Shown one piece after another: positions 1 to 13,300 of a DNA stretch of 64,000 bases (positions are counted from its first letter, which is position 1; each line of letters begins with the position of its first letter). The stretch spans positions 62,001 through 126,000 of the forward strand of contig JBBHKE010000565.1 of assembly GCA_037447655.1 (NCBI GenBank), in the 5' to 3' direction. This stretch comes from Zygnema cylindricum. Its lineage: Eukaryota > Streptophyta > Zygnematophyceae > Zygnematales > Zygnemataceae. The position numbers were made by a program, and so were the translations under genes. The notes under the pieces are model-generated. The model searched no databases. It was not told where the DNA came from and worked only from the letters and a program-made list of their open reading frames with translations.

Positions 1-265
1 TAATGAACACGTTTTCTAGCATATAGCTGGGGTTTCCTGGAGATTTTAGCAAGTTTTAGGTCAACATAAATGTGCAATAAAAAATAATCAGGAATTCAAG
101 ATTTTGTTTTTGCAGTTTTATGAGTATTTAATAAAATATACACCTATAAAAAATCCATGAAAGAGTCGAGCTTGTCTTATTCCAAATCTTTGAGTCATTT
201 TTGCGTTACAGTCAACTTTCTGGTATTGTAACTTTTTGACCCTGTTCCTGATTTTCGTGGTGCAG

Positions 266-1912
266 GAAAAAGAAGCGAAAGACATTGAGATACCAAACAT
301 AAGCTGGAAGGTTTTTGAGTCCATGATGAGGTATGTGCAGGCAAGACAGGGTACTTCTGATCCTGTTTCTGTGTAGCCTTGTTTAGGTTCATGAGAGTTG
401 GCCAGATCATGGCACCTGTCAATTTTTTTCATCATGAATTTGGGGCGGTAGTTTTGTCATGTTCTTCCTGTTTTTTCTTTTATTTTTGTAGTCTATAAAC
501 ACATGCAGTCTAAGTTGGGTTGGTCTTTAGATTGTTTTTAAAATATTGGCTGTAAGTTTGTGAACAAACAAGTTGTGTGCCTTTTTTCTTTCCAACGTCA
601 TAAATAAGAGACTTGGATTATGGCCAGGAAGGTCGAAGTTTGTAAAACAGGTAGGAGAATCAAAGATAAAACTGCAGGTTATATAATGCTTGCACTATGT
701 TGATCATTTTTGAATTCCAATGTGTCTTATACTGCAGTAGGGCGACGTGCGTTTCATACCCGTCTGGTTTACATCAGCTGACTTTTCTGACATAGTGTAC
801 TATTTTTCGATGTGTTTTGTATGTTACCATGTTTATGAATTCAGAAGACGAAGGTGTGCGTTATTCTTAAATAAAGTTTGGTATGAATGGTTTGCAGGTG
901 CATATATACTGGGACAGTGGAGGTCACATCAGACATGGCTCAAGAACTTTTGAGGGCTGCTGATCAATACCTGCTAGAGGGCTTAAAAAGGCTTTGTGAA
1001 TACGCTATTGCACAGGTAAGCATAAAACTGCTTGCAAGATGTTGCACCAGATAATTTCTTCGTCGTGTTCGCAAGGACTTTTGTTTATAATTTCTTGGAG
1101 GACAAGTTTTTGAACAGCGAGTATTTCACCAGGGCCTTGAACTTTGAGGCTCTTGTTTTCCGTCCGAAGTTGTCTGTCGTGGTTGTCCTTGTGTAGGCTG
1201 AAATGCCTCTTTCCCTTTCTTTATCGTTTTGAAAGTAGGACTTTTTGTTTTCGAGCTGCACCTCAGAGTAGACTTCAGCAGCTTGAAGCTGTAGTGGAAG
1301 TAGGAAAATTGACCAAAGGAAAAATTGTTTAAGGAATGTATGGCCGTTTTCTGCTGTTTTTCTCATCCCTTTGAAAGAGCTCTGGCATGGTAGGGCATTT
1401 CATGGAATAAAAAAAAACCTGCATGCTCAATGACACAGATTGTCTTTCCTTCTTCTTCAGTCTTCTTTTGTATGGATTTGCAAAAAAACAGGCAGCTAGT
1501 TTCATGTTTGGATCATCTTAAAGAAAACGAAAAAAGGTCAATACACTGATGTCTTTTCTTGAACGCGGTTTCCAGGACTTGACAACTGAGAACTTGGCGA
1601 ATGTATACGAGCTTGCAGAGGCATATCATGCACAATCGTTGCGACATACATGTGTCCTTTTTGTATTGGAACACAATGACCTCATGAGCACTTTGCCCGG
1701 GTAATTCAACTCGACTTTACCTTCACAAAATTGCTGTATTTCATAGGAATCTTTTCCTATTTTATGTTTCGTTTTCTCGCCGAAGTCTTTTGCAGTTTTC
1801 AAATTTATGACTTGGCTTTGACGTTACTATGTGCAGATATCATGAACTGATATTGCGAATGATCCCTGAAATGCGAGAATATATCCACAGGGTTCTCCGG
1901 CCAAGACTTTGA
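266..1912 (+). CDS. ARIA/ABAP1-like ARM-BTB protein, 3' part (four terminal exons; 5' part lies left of the window)
   Basis: Four exons read in one frame: 266-330, 898-1015, 1576-1700 and 1837-1912 (TGA at 1910-1912). All have GT/AG borders, and the lengths 65+118+125+76 keep phase. The product includes IEIPNISWKVFESMMR, then CIYTGTVEVTSDMAQ, LLRAADQYLLEGLKRLCEY and HAQSLRHTCVLFVLEH, and ends MIPEMREYIHRVLRPRL. This is the second half of a BTB/POZ domain plus the BACK-like C terminus found in plant ARIA (ARM repeat protein interacting with ABF2) and ABAP1. Known members carry N-terminal armadillo repeats, here outside the window. BTB domains dimerise and recruit CUL3 ubiquitin ligase; ARIA binds the ABA transcription factor ABF2 and ABAP1 restrains DNA replication in the nucleus. 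Which of the two this gene matches cannot be told from this portion. Bases 1-265 are intron. Confidence 0.9.
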
Positions 1913-4900
1913 TAGTGTCTGGAGTTTTGATACTGAGCTGATTTAGTTTACCGCTCGGGATAATAGATAAAATTTGTAAAGATGGTTTGCATGTTCGCAT
2001 TGTTGCTCGTCTTTTCTTGTCTTTTAAGAGTCTGTAAAAGTCGTCCCAAGTTCCTGTAAAAGCTACCACTCTAAATTGCACAACCCTAAGGAAGATGGTC
2101 TCCCACATCCAGTCAAAAGTCTCGATCAACCGGCAGATAGAGAGAAAGGTGTGTGTTCTTTTCCTGCAGATGTAGAGCGAGGTATTCATAGGCAGAAGCG
2201 GATGAAGTATGGGGCTAAGTTCCATGCTAGTTGCACCAAAATGCCTTAGGCTTGCACACACACATGTAGCTGGCGTGCAGTCAAAGGCAGGCTGAGCAGC
2301 AGGGTCACGCTATTTTTTGTGATTTTTTTCGGTTTTCCATAAACATTAGAGAATTCTTGCCTTTGTTCAGTGGTAAACATTTACCTGTCGCAATTTCAAC
2401 ATGTCTGTCGCGTCTGTTTCTCATGCATTTTCGGAGTTTGATTTTCAACTCGCCTTTTGCAACAGAAGAGGCTCGTTTTTTCGGCTCGGCTAGCCAGCCT
2501 TGCTTTCGTTTGTGTGTTTTTATGTATGATGCAATTTGAATGTGGATTTCATGCTATGCATAGGTGTGGATTTTTTGTTGATTTTTAAATTTTATGATTT
2601 GCCATTTATGGAAATCATGTCTCTACTCGAACCTTCATTCGTCGTTGTTAAGTGTCCTTAATATGAGAAGTGAGTTGAAGAAGTCTATAGCGTTTCTTCT
2701 GTCTTTATGAAACGTGTTTTGTAATGTCACTTGTAACAGTGATAAGTACTGTTCATTTGTATATCATCTTCTGTACTTATAAGCCAAAGCAGGCTTCAAT
2801 TTGCTTTAGGAGAAAGACATTCGGATAAGAGTTAATTTAAAATCAATGGCTCAAAACTCACAGTTGCGTCGCACGGGAAAACTCTAGTTATTCAGTATTT
2901 TGTACACAAATATCCCATTGTATCTGCTATGTTCGTTTGAGCACGTTGGATATTGAGAATTGTTTACTTGTATCGGTTGCCTCCTTTGGTAGACGACTTC
3001 ATCCAGCCCTATTTTATTAACAAGCTCGGTAGTAAACCTTCTGAGTCTATGGGACCAAACAAGGGGCAGCAATGCTAAAACTGAAAACTACATGTGGAGG
3101 ATAGCAAAGAAAAAAGATAATCAAAGCAAAAGCAATGAACTCCCAGTAACAGGACAAGTAAAGTCACTCAACATGAAGCGAAAACCCCTGAAGGAAAGAC
3201 CCAACAAAGTGCGGAAATCAAAATTGAGTGTGTTAATGATTGGGTTTGCACAGAATTTTTGGTTGTGAGAGGATAGCATTTTGCCTTTTGGTCCTTTTCT
3301 GTTTACAATTTGTAATCTCCTCCATTGTAACTGCTTTTTTTGTTGACACTAAAATTGGATAAAAGGTTTCAAAGTTTTTTTTTTTTTTTAATATTGTCGA
3401 TAGTGGTAATGAACTAGCAGAGTAAATACTAAAATATATTTTCTGGCATGTGAGTGAAGCACTTCACAATTTAAATACATGATTTTTGGGTCAAAGAAAC
3501 ACTCACTTGTATCAGAATTATTATCTAATGTAGGTAGTTCAGTGTCATTTATCAGTTGCCCCTCAACCAAATGCAGTAAACCGTGAATCACTATTAAAGT
3601 GAGAGAATGTTCTGGGGAGGTTTATATTAGTGTTGTTGATAACATATTTGTGAGGGGTTAATATTAATGTTGTTTATTCGTATTCGATTTCGAATGACGT
3701 TGATGCTTTTGAACCGTGTTCTAGTTATTGTTTAGCTCTATGCTAGGTCAAAGTGTCAGAATCTAGGGCACCGATGTGGTGATAATAACGCTAATAGCGA
3801 CTCACGGAGTACCAATGGTTGTAAGATTTTGTCGGTCGAGATATCGTTTATCAGCATTTCGGCCGTACATCATCATCATGATACATGATTTCACTATCTA
3901 ACCGATAAATTTAGCATCGAAAAGGACAAAGGCTGATGATGTAATTTTCGGAATTTTCGTCACAGAAAAGCGTACTCTCAGGAGTTAGGTCATTCTTGTT
4001 CGATTACTGCGATTACTGGACGGAAACGTCAGTAATCCCAGAAATTCCACGTGTTACCTAAGTGCATTTTATCATAGATTCATAGATGATTCATGCTGCT
4101 ACGGAGGCTACGATTGCGCCACGTTGATAATTTAACGACGGGCCGAGCTTTGTCAGAGCAGCACGCACCAGATAAGCCTCGTCGCGCGGCAGCTGGCTAC
4201 GCGACAGAGCTCATTATATTTGCAGATTCCAGATGCGTACACGTGGTCGCTCATTGTTTAACACTGATCGCGATGGGAAGTGTACGGAACAACACAGAGT
4301 TTCAATTTAGTGATTTATTACACAAGGGGGGTGTCTAATGAGTACTGACACAGCCCAGAGAAGGTCATTTTTGCTGCCGTCACACGGAATGTTTTTTTTT
4401 TTTTTACAAATTCAAGGGTTTTAGTTTTTAGAGCTGTCAGTCGACCATTTTCGTACGACGTACAGCTTGCGGACACGCGTTGACGACCGCTTGGGCGAAT
4501 AAAGTGAAAGGAACGTTGCCGTCTCGTCGCGTCACAATGCGACGAAATTTCTGTGGTCAGATTCGTTCCAAACTTGTCATATTAAATTCTGTCTTTTTCT
4601 GGCATAATTGGCCTTTCCTAGATCACTTTGATTAGGTGATATACAATCTAAATTTTGGAAAGAGAATCTAGTATCTACAGCACTGTACTGTAGCTTTTCT
4701 ATTGGTCTTTTAGGGTTTTGACCAAAAGGTTTGAGCTCGTTTCTGACGAATGAAATAAATCCGACGTATTTGACCACTGAAAACGTCGTACGTCGTTTGG
4801 ACTGGCAAAGGTTTGCTTCTTGATATTGCCGTGAACGAATAAATCGCATTGGAAATCGGAATTTTCGGCGGAAAGTACACATTTGCCGGCCGTCTAGCAC

Positions 4901-5298
4901 AGCCACCGAACCTGGCATTGCCGTCAGGCCTGTCAGGACCATACGGAATTGTGTCGTTCTGTACGAGGAATCAGATTTGGATACAGCCCTAGCAAAGCTT
5001 GGGCTTTTGCCTTTGCCTTTACAAAATGGCGATTCCGTTTGTACTTTCTATACACCACCTCGACATCTGTGACTTTACATCCGTACGTTCAAGTATATTC
5101 AGCAACAAATTAGTACATAGCTAGAGATGCTCCCATGTGGCGCGTCCAAAGTTCAGGTACAGTACGCAGTATCGTATTGCAAAATCGGTAGCAAGTGGTG
5201 TATGGTGATATCTGATTGACTACAGTATTGGTATACCAATGGAAAGTAAATAAATAATGTTTTACGGATGCGAGCGCAAGTAATAAAAAGCGCATCAT
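1913..5298. other. Intergenic, no gene recognised; ARIA-like 3' UTR at the left end
   Basis: The first few hundred bases after the stop are presumably 3' UTR; part of them (to about 2060) recurs in the decayed copy at 19.5-19.9 kb. No protein with recognisable domains is seen on either strand. Around 3790-3835 there is one end of the TIR element family described below (ctaatagcgactcacgg), without a partner end. The 3.8-5.1 kb stretch is rich in GTACG motifs, which are typical of the MITEs in this window. Confidence 0.5.
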
Positions 5299-5300
5299 TA

Positions 5301-5924
5301 CAGTACGGTACACCGCGAATCGTAATTAGAGTAATGAAAAAATTAGAGTAAAAAAACAAAAAAAAACAATTAGAGTAATGAACTCTAATTTATGTGATTC
5401 AACTTTTTCACAGTCGAAGTTTACTCTAATTTATTTAAGTACTCTATATTGGGATATGTCGGCAATAAATATCCGCGTTGAAACTATAAACACTAAATTA
5501 CGTGAGCGTACAAAATCTGTCATAGTTTTGACGTCATTATGACGCTAGCATTATTTGTCGCGCTGAATGTCAGTTAATGTTCACAGTGACGACGATGCTG
5601 TCGACGGACGAGAGTTATGCGAACGGCTTTTTTTCGATGTGATTGATTTTTCGTTTAGTCCGATTTCACGTGCGAGCGCGATTGTATTAAATCATTATTT
5701 GTACCTTTTTACTTAAAAAAGTACAGTTTTGCACGGTCGAACGTCGTCCGTACTCCACACTATTTAAAAATAACCTACATTACAATTCTGTTACGCTAAT
5801 TAAACTTACCTAAATTAGAATAATGAAAAAATTAGAATCGTTTACTCTATTTTATGTCATAGAGTCGAAATTTCGAGCGACCGAATTAGAGTAATTTACT
5901 CTAATTACGATTCGCGGTGTACTG
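5301..5924. mobile_element. TIR miniature element (pogo/Tc1-mariner-like MITE), copy 1
   Basis: The ends read TA|CAGTACGGTACACCGCG on the left and CGCGGTGTACTG|TA on the right, so CAGT...ACTG termini flanked by TA dinucleotides (5299-5300 and 5925-5926). Just inside, both ends carry inverted copies of cgaatcgtaattagagtaa. No transposase is encoded in about 620 bp. TA target duplication and CAGT termini are typical of pogo/Emigrant-type MITEs; the superfamily call is inference. The same internal sequence recurs inverted at about 12.3-12.8 kb. Confidence 0.75.
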
Positions 5925-5941
5925 TACAAACCTTACCTGTA

Positions 5942-6600
5942 CAGTACACCGCGAATCGTAATTAGAGTAAATTACTCTAATTCGGTCGCTCGAAATTTCG
6001 ACTCTATCACATCAAATAGAGTAAACGATTCTAATTTTTTCATTATTCTAATTTAGGTAAGGTTTAATTAGCGTAAAATATTCTAATATAGGTTTAATGT
6101 AAATAGTGTGGAGTACGGACGACGTCCGATAGTGCAAAACTGTACTTTTCTGAATGAAAAGGTACAAATACCGATTTAATAGACTCGCAGTCGCACGTGG
6201 AGTCGCACAAAACAAAAAGACTTAATCACATCGAAAAAAATCTGTTCGCATAACTTTCGTTTGTCGAAAGCATCGTCGTCAGTGTGAACATTGACCTTAA
6301 GTTACATGTTACAAGTTCATAGTATAACGGCGACAACACGTGTTTGCGTTTATTTCTATAAAAACTTTGTAACTGCTGTTCGACGTTCTGCGTATTCAGT
6401 TAGAATAGGGGACTTCGCACCAATTTCATTAAAACTATATTCTAATATAGGATCACGTCCGTTTTAGCGTAAATATTAATTCTAAAAAAATCAAACTTAC
6501 CAAAATGCCCCTTGAAAGGAGTAACTTATTACTGTAATATGGGTTTTTTAACACAATGGCACATAAAATAGAGTAAACATACTGACAAAAATAGAATAAA
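5942..6600. mobile_element. TIR miniature element, copy 2, right end degenerate
   Basis: The left end is TA|CAGTACACCGCGAATCG starting at 5942. Its first about 185 bases are the reverse complement of the last about 175 bases of copy 1 (5750-5924), so the two copies meet head to head across 17 bases and form a long inverted repeat. A clear right terminal repeat is not seen; the sequence loses resemblance near 6600, so that boundary is approximate. Confidence 0.55.
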
Positions 6601-9600
6601 ATTACAGCATTTGGCGTGGGTGATATGTGTCGTGAGGCAACGCCAAATGCGGACAGACCTCATAAAATATAATCGTTTTGGACCAATCACAAGTCACGCT
6701 TTTTATGTCCAATCGCAGCAACTCTTTTTTTTTTTTGGTTCCCTGTGGAATGTGACGACTGCGCCGCCATCCTCAATGTCTCTCCATTTTTTCAACAGGG
6801 ATCTAACACAGTTTCGTTTCCTCTTTCACCGCCATGGATTACTTCGCCCACGTCATCGCTTTTACGCTGTTTTCTTACATTCTTTAATTGTGTAAGACGA
6901 AACGGCAAACATGTTGTTGCCCGTCAACTCCACCATTGATGACGTGGCAAGAGCCTACGCTTTACTGAAGTGGCTCAGTATGACGTGGCAATTACCATTT
7001 TCCTCTAAAATGCAAATAAAATTTCTGGAGACTCATGGTTTCCCGAGAGCCACTTTTTTCTCGGTTTTTTCCAAGACGGTTATGTCTTTACTAATCTTTA
7101 TTATTTTCTCTTGTTTTATGAAGGCTTATTTGAAGGTAACTCCTATTTTTTTTTTTGCTTTTGTTTCCCTCCTTTCACCTTTTTATGTTAACCGTTTTAT
7201 CTAAGCTTGGTTTTTTTCCCTCTTGTAAATATTCATGTTATGAGTTTTGAAAGAAATTTTGTGAATGTTTAGAAGGGAAATACAAATTCGTTTGTTATGT
7301 TTTGGCTGAAAAATGTTGTCTTTTTTTCGAAACGGAAACGGTATGCTACTCTTTAAGTATTTTTCTTACTTTTCTTTACCTTCATTTTATTTTCCTCTTT
7401 TCGATTTCAGTATATACGCCGGAGTCTACTTCCGAAAATACGTAAAGGATGGCTTGAGTGTTGGTCTCAAAGTACGTTGCAAAAAATCAAAAATAATAAA
7501 GAAAAAAATCATACTAACTCAGACTATCAATGTTTTAGTGAACATGTTTTCGTTGTTTATGAACTGATTATACAAGTCTATAGTACCTGTGTTTTACCTA
7601 TATACTTTTTCTGAAGGACTCCTCCAACCACAGAGTTATTTGCTGCCCTCTTATCAGCCGAAATCTCCAATGCAACTTGTAGTTATCTAGGGTTTGGTAG
7701 ATTTTAGTCCATTCCAGCTTTCCTTCGTGTATTCTCCCTCTTCACCTCCTGTCTTTATCTCTCTCTACTCCCTTTCGGTCATTTCACATTTTTTTAGCTT
7801 GGCTACCTTAATTTTTTTATGTGAGAAAAAAATTTCTAGCCTCTGTTTTTCGCTGACCTTTTGAGGCAGCATTGCAGAGGTTTTATTCAAAACCTCTGGA
7901 GGCTCTTAACTTTGTTCTATTTTTAGGTCCAGTTTTCTCACAACTTTTTGTTCTCCCCTATTTTTTCAAAACAATGTTTGTGTATATGAAATCAAAAAAA
8001 TTGGAGCAAATCCTACCAAATACCAAATGATAGGATTGTAACACACCGGAGTGCCTAGCCCGCACAAATAGTCACAAGCTGAAGCGAAAGGAAACTCACA
8101 ACAAAAAACACTCACACTCTCAAATTCACCACCATAAAGTTCTCGGGGAAATATGCATATATTAAGCCGAAGCTTTTCTTACTCACTTACAAAACTTCTT
8201 CTCATTTCACACTTCTCTCAAAACTTGGAATACACTTGATAGATTACGGCCGCGAGGTCAAACTGACATAGTTTAATCCTAGGACACAAGTTAACATCAC
8301 TTTTCCAAAACCATACTAAGAGTTAAACAATTCAATTATCGAAGTCATATTTAATTGAAGCAAAACGTGAGCAGGACCGTGTGTACGGTATGAAGGCATA
8401 ACTAAATACATATACTAAAATACCAAATGTTATTTACCGGAATGAACATAAACACTCACATAGACACTTAGACGATTATCACTATGTCAACCTTAACACC
8501 CTCTCACTCAATAGTTTTGTTCTTCCCTCATTCTCACTTGCGACAATTCCCCACTCCCTGTCTCTTGTTACCCCTTAATATTTCTCTGATAAGCCCTTCC
8601 TCTTTAACCCATTGCTCCCTTGGTCTCTTTATCCCTCACGAACAAGCCCCTTAGTTGTAAGAGAGGAGAAGTGGAAAAAATACCGCTACAAGTGAACCTA
8701 TGTGCAATTAAGTGTTAGCCTTGTTTGACAAAAAAAAATGTATGTACACGTGAAAATCAACTAAACAACTACATGGCCAAAATTTAATTTTGTTTTGGAA
8801 TCATTAACTATGCCTATCGCCATCATATGTTGTCCAAACTCAAACTCCAAAATGATGTGCAATTAAGTTTAAACAGTTTACGATACCTTAGTCCATTTCG
8901 TTTCCCGCTCCACCAGTTCACCTTTATGACGGTTTTAATCGGTTTACACGATGCCCTATCCAAAAATATATTTTTTTTCTTTGGCCTCAAACGAGGTAGC
9001 CACCAATGGGCCCTCTTTGTGCCACCGTGTAAACGTTTTTTTTTGTTGAGGTTGAGCTCTTCTTTACACTATTTATGGTCACGTGGAACCCTCATTTTGT
9101 GATACTTTGTGAACGGATTGGGATCTCTTCTACATTATTGATAATTACGTGGACATATGTCATATGCACTATGATGAATAATATGTCAAAACATATGTAC
9201 TTTGAAACCTCAATTTATATCTCACTGGCAGCTACAAAAAGTGAAGGATCAAAACAAGTACGCCTATCCGTACATGTGGAATAAAAAATATATAAAAACC
9301 TTTTAAGTGTCGACCATTCGTGAAATTATGAAAGTTTCATTGAAAAGGATACTATTAAGATGGAAAAGAAACATGGTTTACAAGATGGGCTATACAGTTT
9401 AGTTTTACAGCTAAAAACAGTTTTTTTGGGTTCAAGTTACAGTAGAAGCATCTACCTTGCTAATAGAGTTACAAAATTTGTTTTTTTCTTGGCCGAAAAC
9501 CATCTGTTAATAACACTATTTAATTGAGTGGATTACAATCTCCCTCGTCCCCTACACTAAATGAGTATTATACTTTCTAATATCATGTAAACGCTTATAT

Positions 9601-12269
9601 TTTCTTTACTTTAATGGGCAGTCTTGCCATGTTCTACAGTGTTTGATACCATGGTTGGTGTTGTCAGTAGTTTTCACTCGCTTTTAGCAGCCTTGCCATT
9701 CGTCAACATTTTCCTTAAATACTAATTCACAATTGATGCATCATCTAGCAAGATTTTATTACCAACAATACAATTTTACGGAAATGGAAACATGACAGAA
9801 CACGAGTGTCAGTAAAACAAACATCAACATCTGCCTTTTGTTGAAATAAATATATTTTTAAATAGACAATAGTTGCAATTATACATTTTGCACTCAAGCT
9901 GCGGATGTACTTCACTCAACAACACACTATAAACGAAACAATCTCGGTCATTTTTCCAAACAAGACTACCGTGGCGATGAAATAGATTTACAAAAATGTA
10001 AACTAGAATCATTCAAAACCTAAAACCCTAATTTTGTGGTCTAGACAAGAATGTCATTATGTATGTATGTTCGTAGGTACATATTTGACTGGGCTGTTGC
10101 AAACATATACATAACTCTTTTTTACAAAAAAAAAAAAAAACGTACCCAAAGAAGTTACATACCATACCATCGTTGCCAAACCCTAATCTATAAAACGATG
10201 GTCAGTTTTATCTACCAACTTCTTCACTGGAGGAACAAATAAACAACAAACTCTCCCGGTGTTTAACCTAAACTATATCGCGAGAAACAACATCCACTGC
10301 AAAAGAGCAAAAACTCTTTAAATAAACAAGCTCCAAAAGTCGAAGCTGTGACATTTTTTCCCACAGTTTGCATTTGAGTTACTTCGTCTATTTGTCCTTC
10401 ATCTTTAATCCTCTTCATCGTTCTCTCTTCATCTTTCTCCTTACTTCTTGGATACTTCTGGCTCGAGGCTCGTATACTTCTCAGATTTAGCCATTTCTAG
10501 GCTGATGAAAGTAAAAAGGAAGAGAACGGTGTACACAAGGTAGTACTCGGGCTGTAAAACCAAAACATAGAAACTGATTCAGCATACTAGGAAAAAAAGG
10601 AGAGCCGAATGTTTGATCTCCATAAACACACAAAACAAAAAAAAAACCTAAGGTACAAATATCACTCAGGTTCAATTAAATGAGCTACCTAAAAAGGTCA
10701 TTAAACAAATGCGATTATTAGTGTTACTGGCCAGTGATCGCAATAATTTTTACAACAAACTTTGGAATAACGCCAGTAACTGCATGTATAATTACCATAT
10801 AAGACAAATCAGGAGCATAACTGAAGATCTTCAGTAGAAGCGTAATAATAAATTATCTATCCAACACTTAAGCCAATTCAGAGTATTGTAAAACAAACAA
10901 TCGTAGAGAACACATGGTCCTCAACAATCAACTCAAACAGGGATCACCATTGCTACTTATAGTATAATAATACAAATAAGTTGGGGTCAACAGAACAGAA
11001 CAAAAAAAAAACTTCCGCAAAATACAGAATATCCTCGAAGATAATGCTTCCGAGGGACTGATGAAACCTGTACATATTCAAACTGATATACTCTAACTGA
11101 CTCAGTCAACCGGAACGAATCGAAAGAAAACTTACCTCGACACCAAATGCAACCATGACAAAAAAGTTGGGGAAAAAGAGATGTGAGATCCACTCTGCAA
11201 AAAATAAAATTAGAATCGTTAAAATACTCGAATATCTCAAAAGTGAATAAAAAAAGTGGATCGTTCGAGTGAGCGATAGAACTAAATAGTAAAACTGGAT
11301 GGCAAAGGTGAATTGTAACCCTAATCATGACCATGAGAGCTAATCTCAGTTGCACTAACGACTGTCTAAACACCTAATAAAAGACCTAATCAGAAGCAGT
11401 ATTGTTATTCTCACATTCAATAAGGTTTTGAATAACAGAATCAGAAGTAATTCTGCAACTAGGCCTCAAAACTATAAAGAAACCCAAAGAGAAACCAAGC
11501 AAAAAAGGCTAAAATATACATTTGAGGTCTAATCGACTTTCAAATGTATCCACTTACAATACAAAAAAAGGTAAAGAAAGAAAGGTATACAAAGAAGGGG
11601 TGAATGAAGAAAGAGTATACAGGAAAAGGGCAATAAAGAAAGGGTATACAAATAAAAGGTGAACAAAGAAAAGGGGCAATATGATAATAAAAAGGTATAA
11701 AAGGACAGGGTGGAAATAATACAAAGAAAGGTTGGTCTCACTCACTTTATGGTAACATGTTGTTTTTTCCGGCGGACACCTGCGGGTTAACATCTGTAGG
11801 TTGAGTCCTCACATTTCCGCCCGTGGTGTTGTCATCTCCGTTCAAAGCTTCTTCCACGAGTGCAATATATATGGGAAAATTAGAAAAGTGAGAGGTAAAA
11901 AAAACGAGGCAATTCATTATGAAAGAACAGTGGGCTCAAAATTTAGATTTTTATTTTTGGTTTTAAATTTCGAATCTCACGTTCGAAGCGAGAATTTGTA
12001 AAAGTTGCCGCTGAAAAATTATACGAATATTCCATGAAAAACGATGCAGGTTATTGAATGCACGAAATTTTATTACAAGAGAGACCAAAAGGACAAGACG
12101 GTGTTGTATTATTGTTGTTTTGCAGCCGTGACTTTTTTGCGGTTAAAAAGTTAGCCGCGTGTAATTGTGGTCATCCAATAATATGTCGCGTTACGTCGAT
12201 TCATCAAGATAATTGTAAATTGCGACAAAATTATAATCATTTTTTATTGTAATACGTGTGCCTTCTGTA
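6601..12269. other. Long AT-rich stretch without a recognisable gene
   Basis: Open frames here are short (under about 130 codons), have low-complexity hydrophobic or Ser/Phe-rich translations and match no family I know. 10.98-11.4 kb and 7.0-7.6 kb hold the longest open stretches, but neither shows domain motifs or convincing splice structure. At 11.52-11.72 kb a degenerate tandem of gtataca-aaagaaaggg-like units runs about 200 bp. The stretch may contain UTRs or non-coding RNA, but nothing supports a call. Confidence 0.4.
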
Positions 12270-12793
12270 ACTTACTCAACAGATCGCAACTTTATTAGAG
12301 TTAAGGCACTTTATTAAAGTGAAATGACTCTAATAAAACCAACAACGTGCGACGTTATTAGAGTTCAAAAGTACCTTTTTCATATGAAAATCAAACAACG
12401 TAACGGAAGTGCCGTTTACACTCGAATTAAAAGCGTAATACATTCATCCATAAATGTGGATTTCAAATTATTTAACTGCGCACAATTTACATGTAACCTT
12501 TGACGGTGGCCCGAGGTAACTGACATTCAGCGCGACAAATAGTACGAGCGTCAGAATGACGTCAAAATGTACGGTCTGTCAGTTTTTGTACGTCTACATA
12601 ATTTAGTGATCATATTTACAGCGCGGATAATTATTGCCGACATAACCCAATATAGAGTACTTAAATAATTTAGAGTAAACTTCATAGTTGAAAAAGCTCT
12701 ATCACATAAATTAGAGTTCATTACTCTAATTTTTTTTTTTGGTTTTATTACTCTAATTTTTTCATTACTCTAATTACGATTCGCGGTGTACTG
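12270..12793. mobile_element. TIR miniature element, copy 3 (inverted relative to copy 1)
   Basis: The right end is exact: acgattcgcggtgtACTG|TA ending at 12793. Internal stretches (for example gacattcagcgcgacaaat and caatatagagtacttaaata) are the reverse complement of the interior of copy 1 (5301-5924). The left end near 12270-12290 is degraded, so the start is approximate. Confidence 0.6.
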
Positions 12794-12797
12794 TACA

Positions 12798-13300
12798 GGT
12801 AAGGTACACCGTGAATCGCTATTAGCGTGCATGACGCTAATTGGAGTACCCATTTTTTTGGGGCAAATTCTCAAATAGAATAAAGTACGCTAAATGATTT
12901 TGCACGTTATTTGAGGTACCCCGCTCAATACGGTTCATAACTGTAATTTAGTGCCCTTTTAAATAGTGTGGTGTACGGACTGTCAGATATGTACTATTCC
13001 GTACCTTTTTAAATTTAAAAGTACAGAAAATATAATAATATATAATTGCGTAAATATTTTCCGGCATACGCAGATGTCAAAAAAACGCGACGGCGTACGA
13101 TTTGAACAATTTCGTACATCTACATGTTTTAGTGTGGACATATTATGTGCCGAAAATTTTTACAAAGCAGTTTACAAATTAGAGTACATGATAAATTAGT
13201 ATCACGGTGTACCCGAAAAAACACAATTTACCGTAAAGTACGCTATTTGTTTCATTACGCTATATTTTTTATTACGCTAATAGCGATTCACGGTGTACTG
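12798..13300. mobile_element. TIR miniature element, copy 4 (CACCGTGAATCGC subfamily)
   Basis: The left end gtacaccgtgaatcgctatt and the right end aatagcgattcacggtgtACTG|TA are inverted copies of one another about 500 bp apart. The first base of this copy lies only a few bases from the end of copy 3, the same tail-to-head crowding seen at 5.9 kb and 40.84 kb. It belongs to a different subfamily from copies 1-3: the subterminal sequence reads attagcgt instead of attagagt. No coding capacity. Confidence 0.7.
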
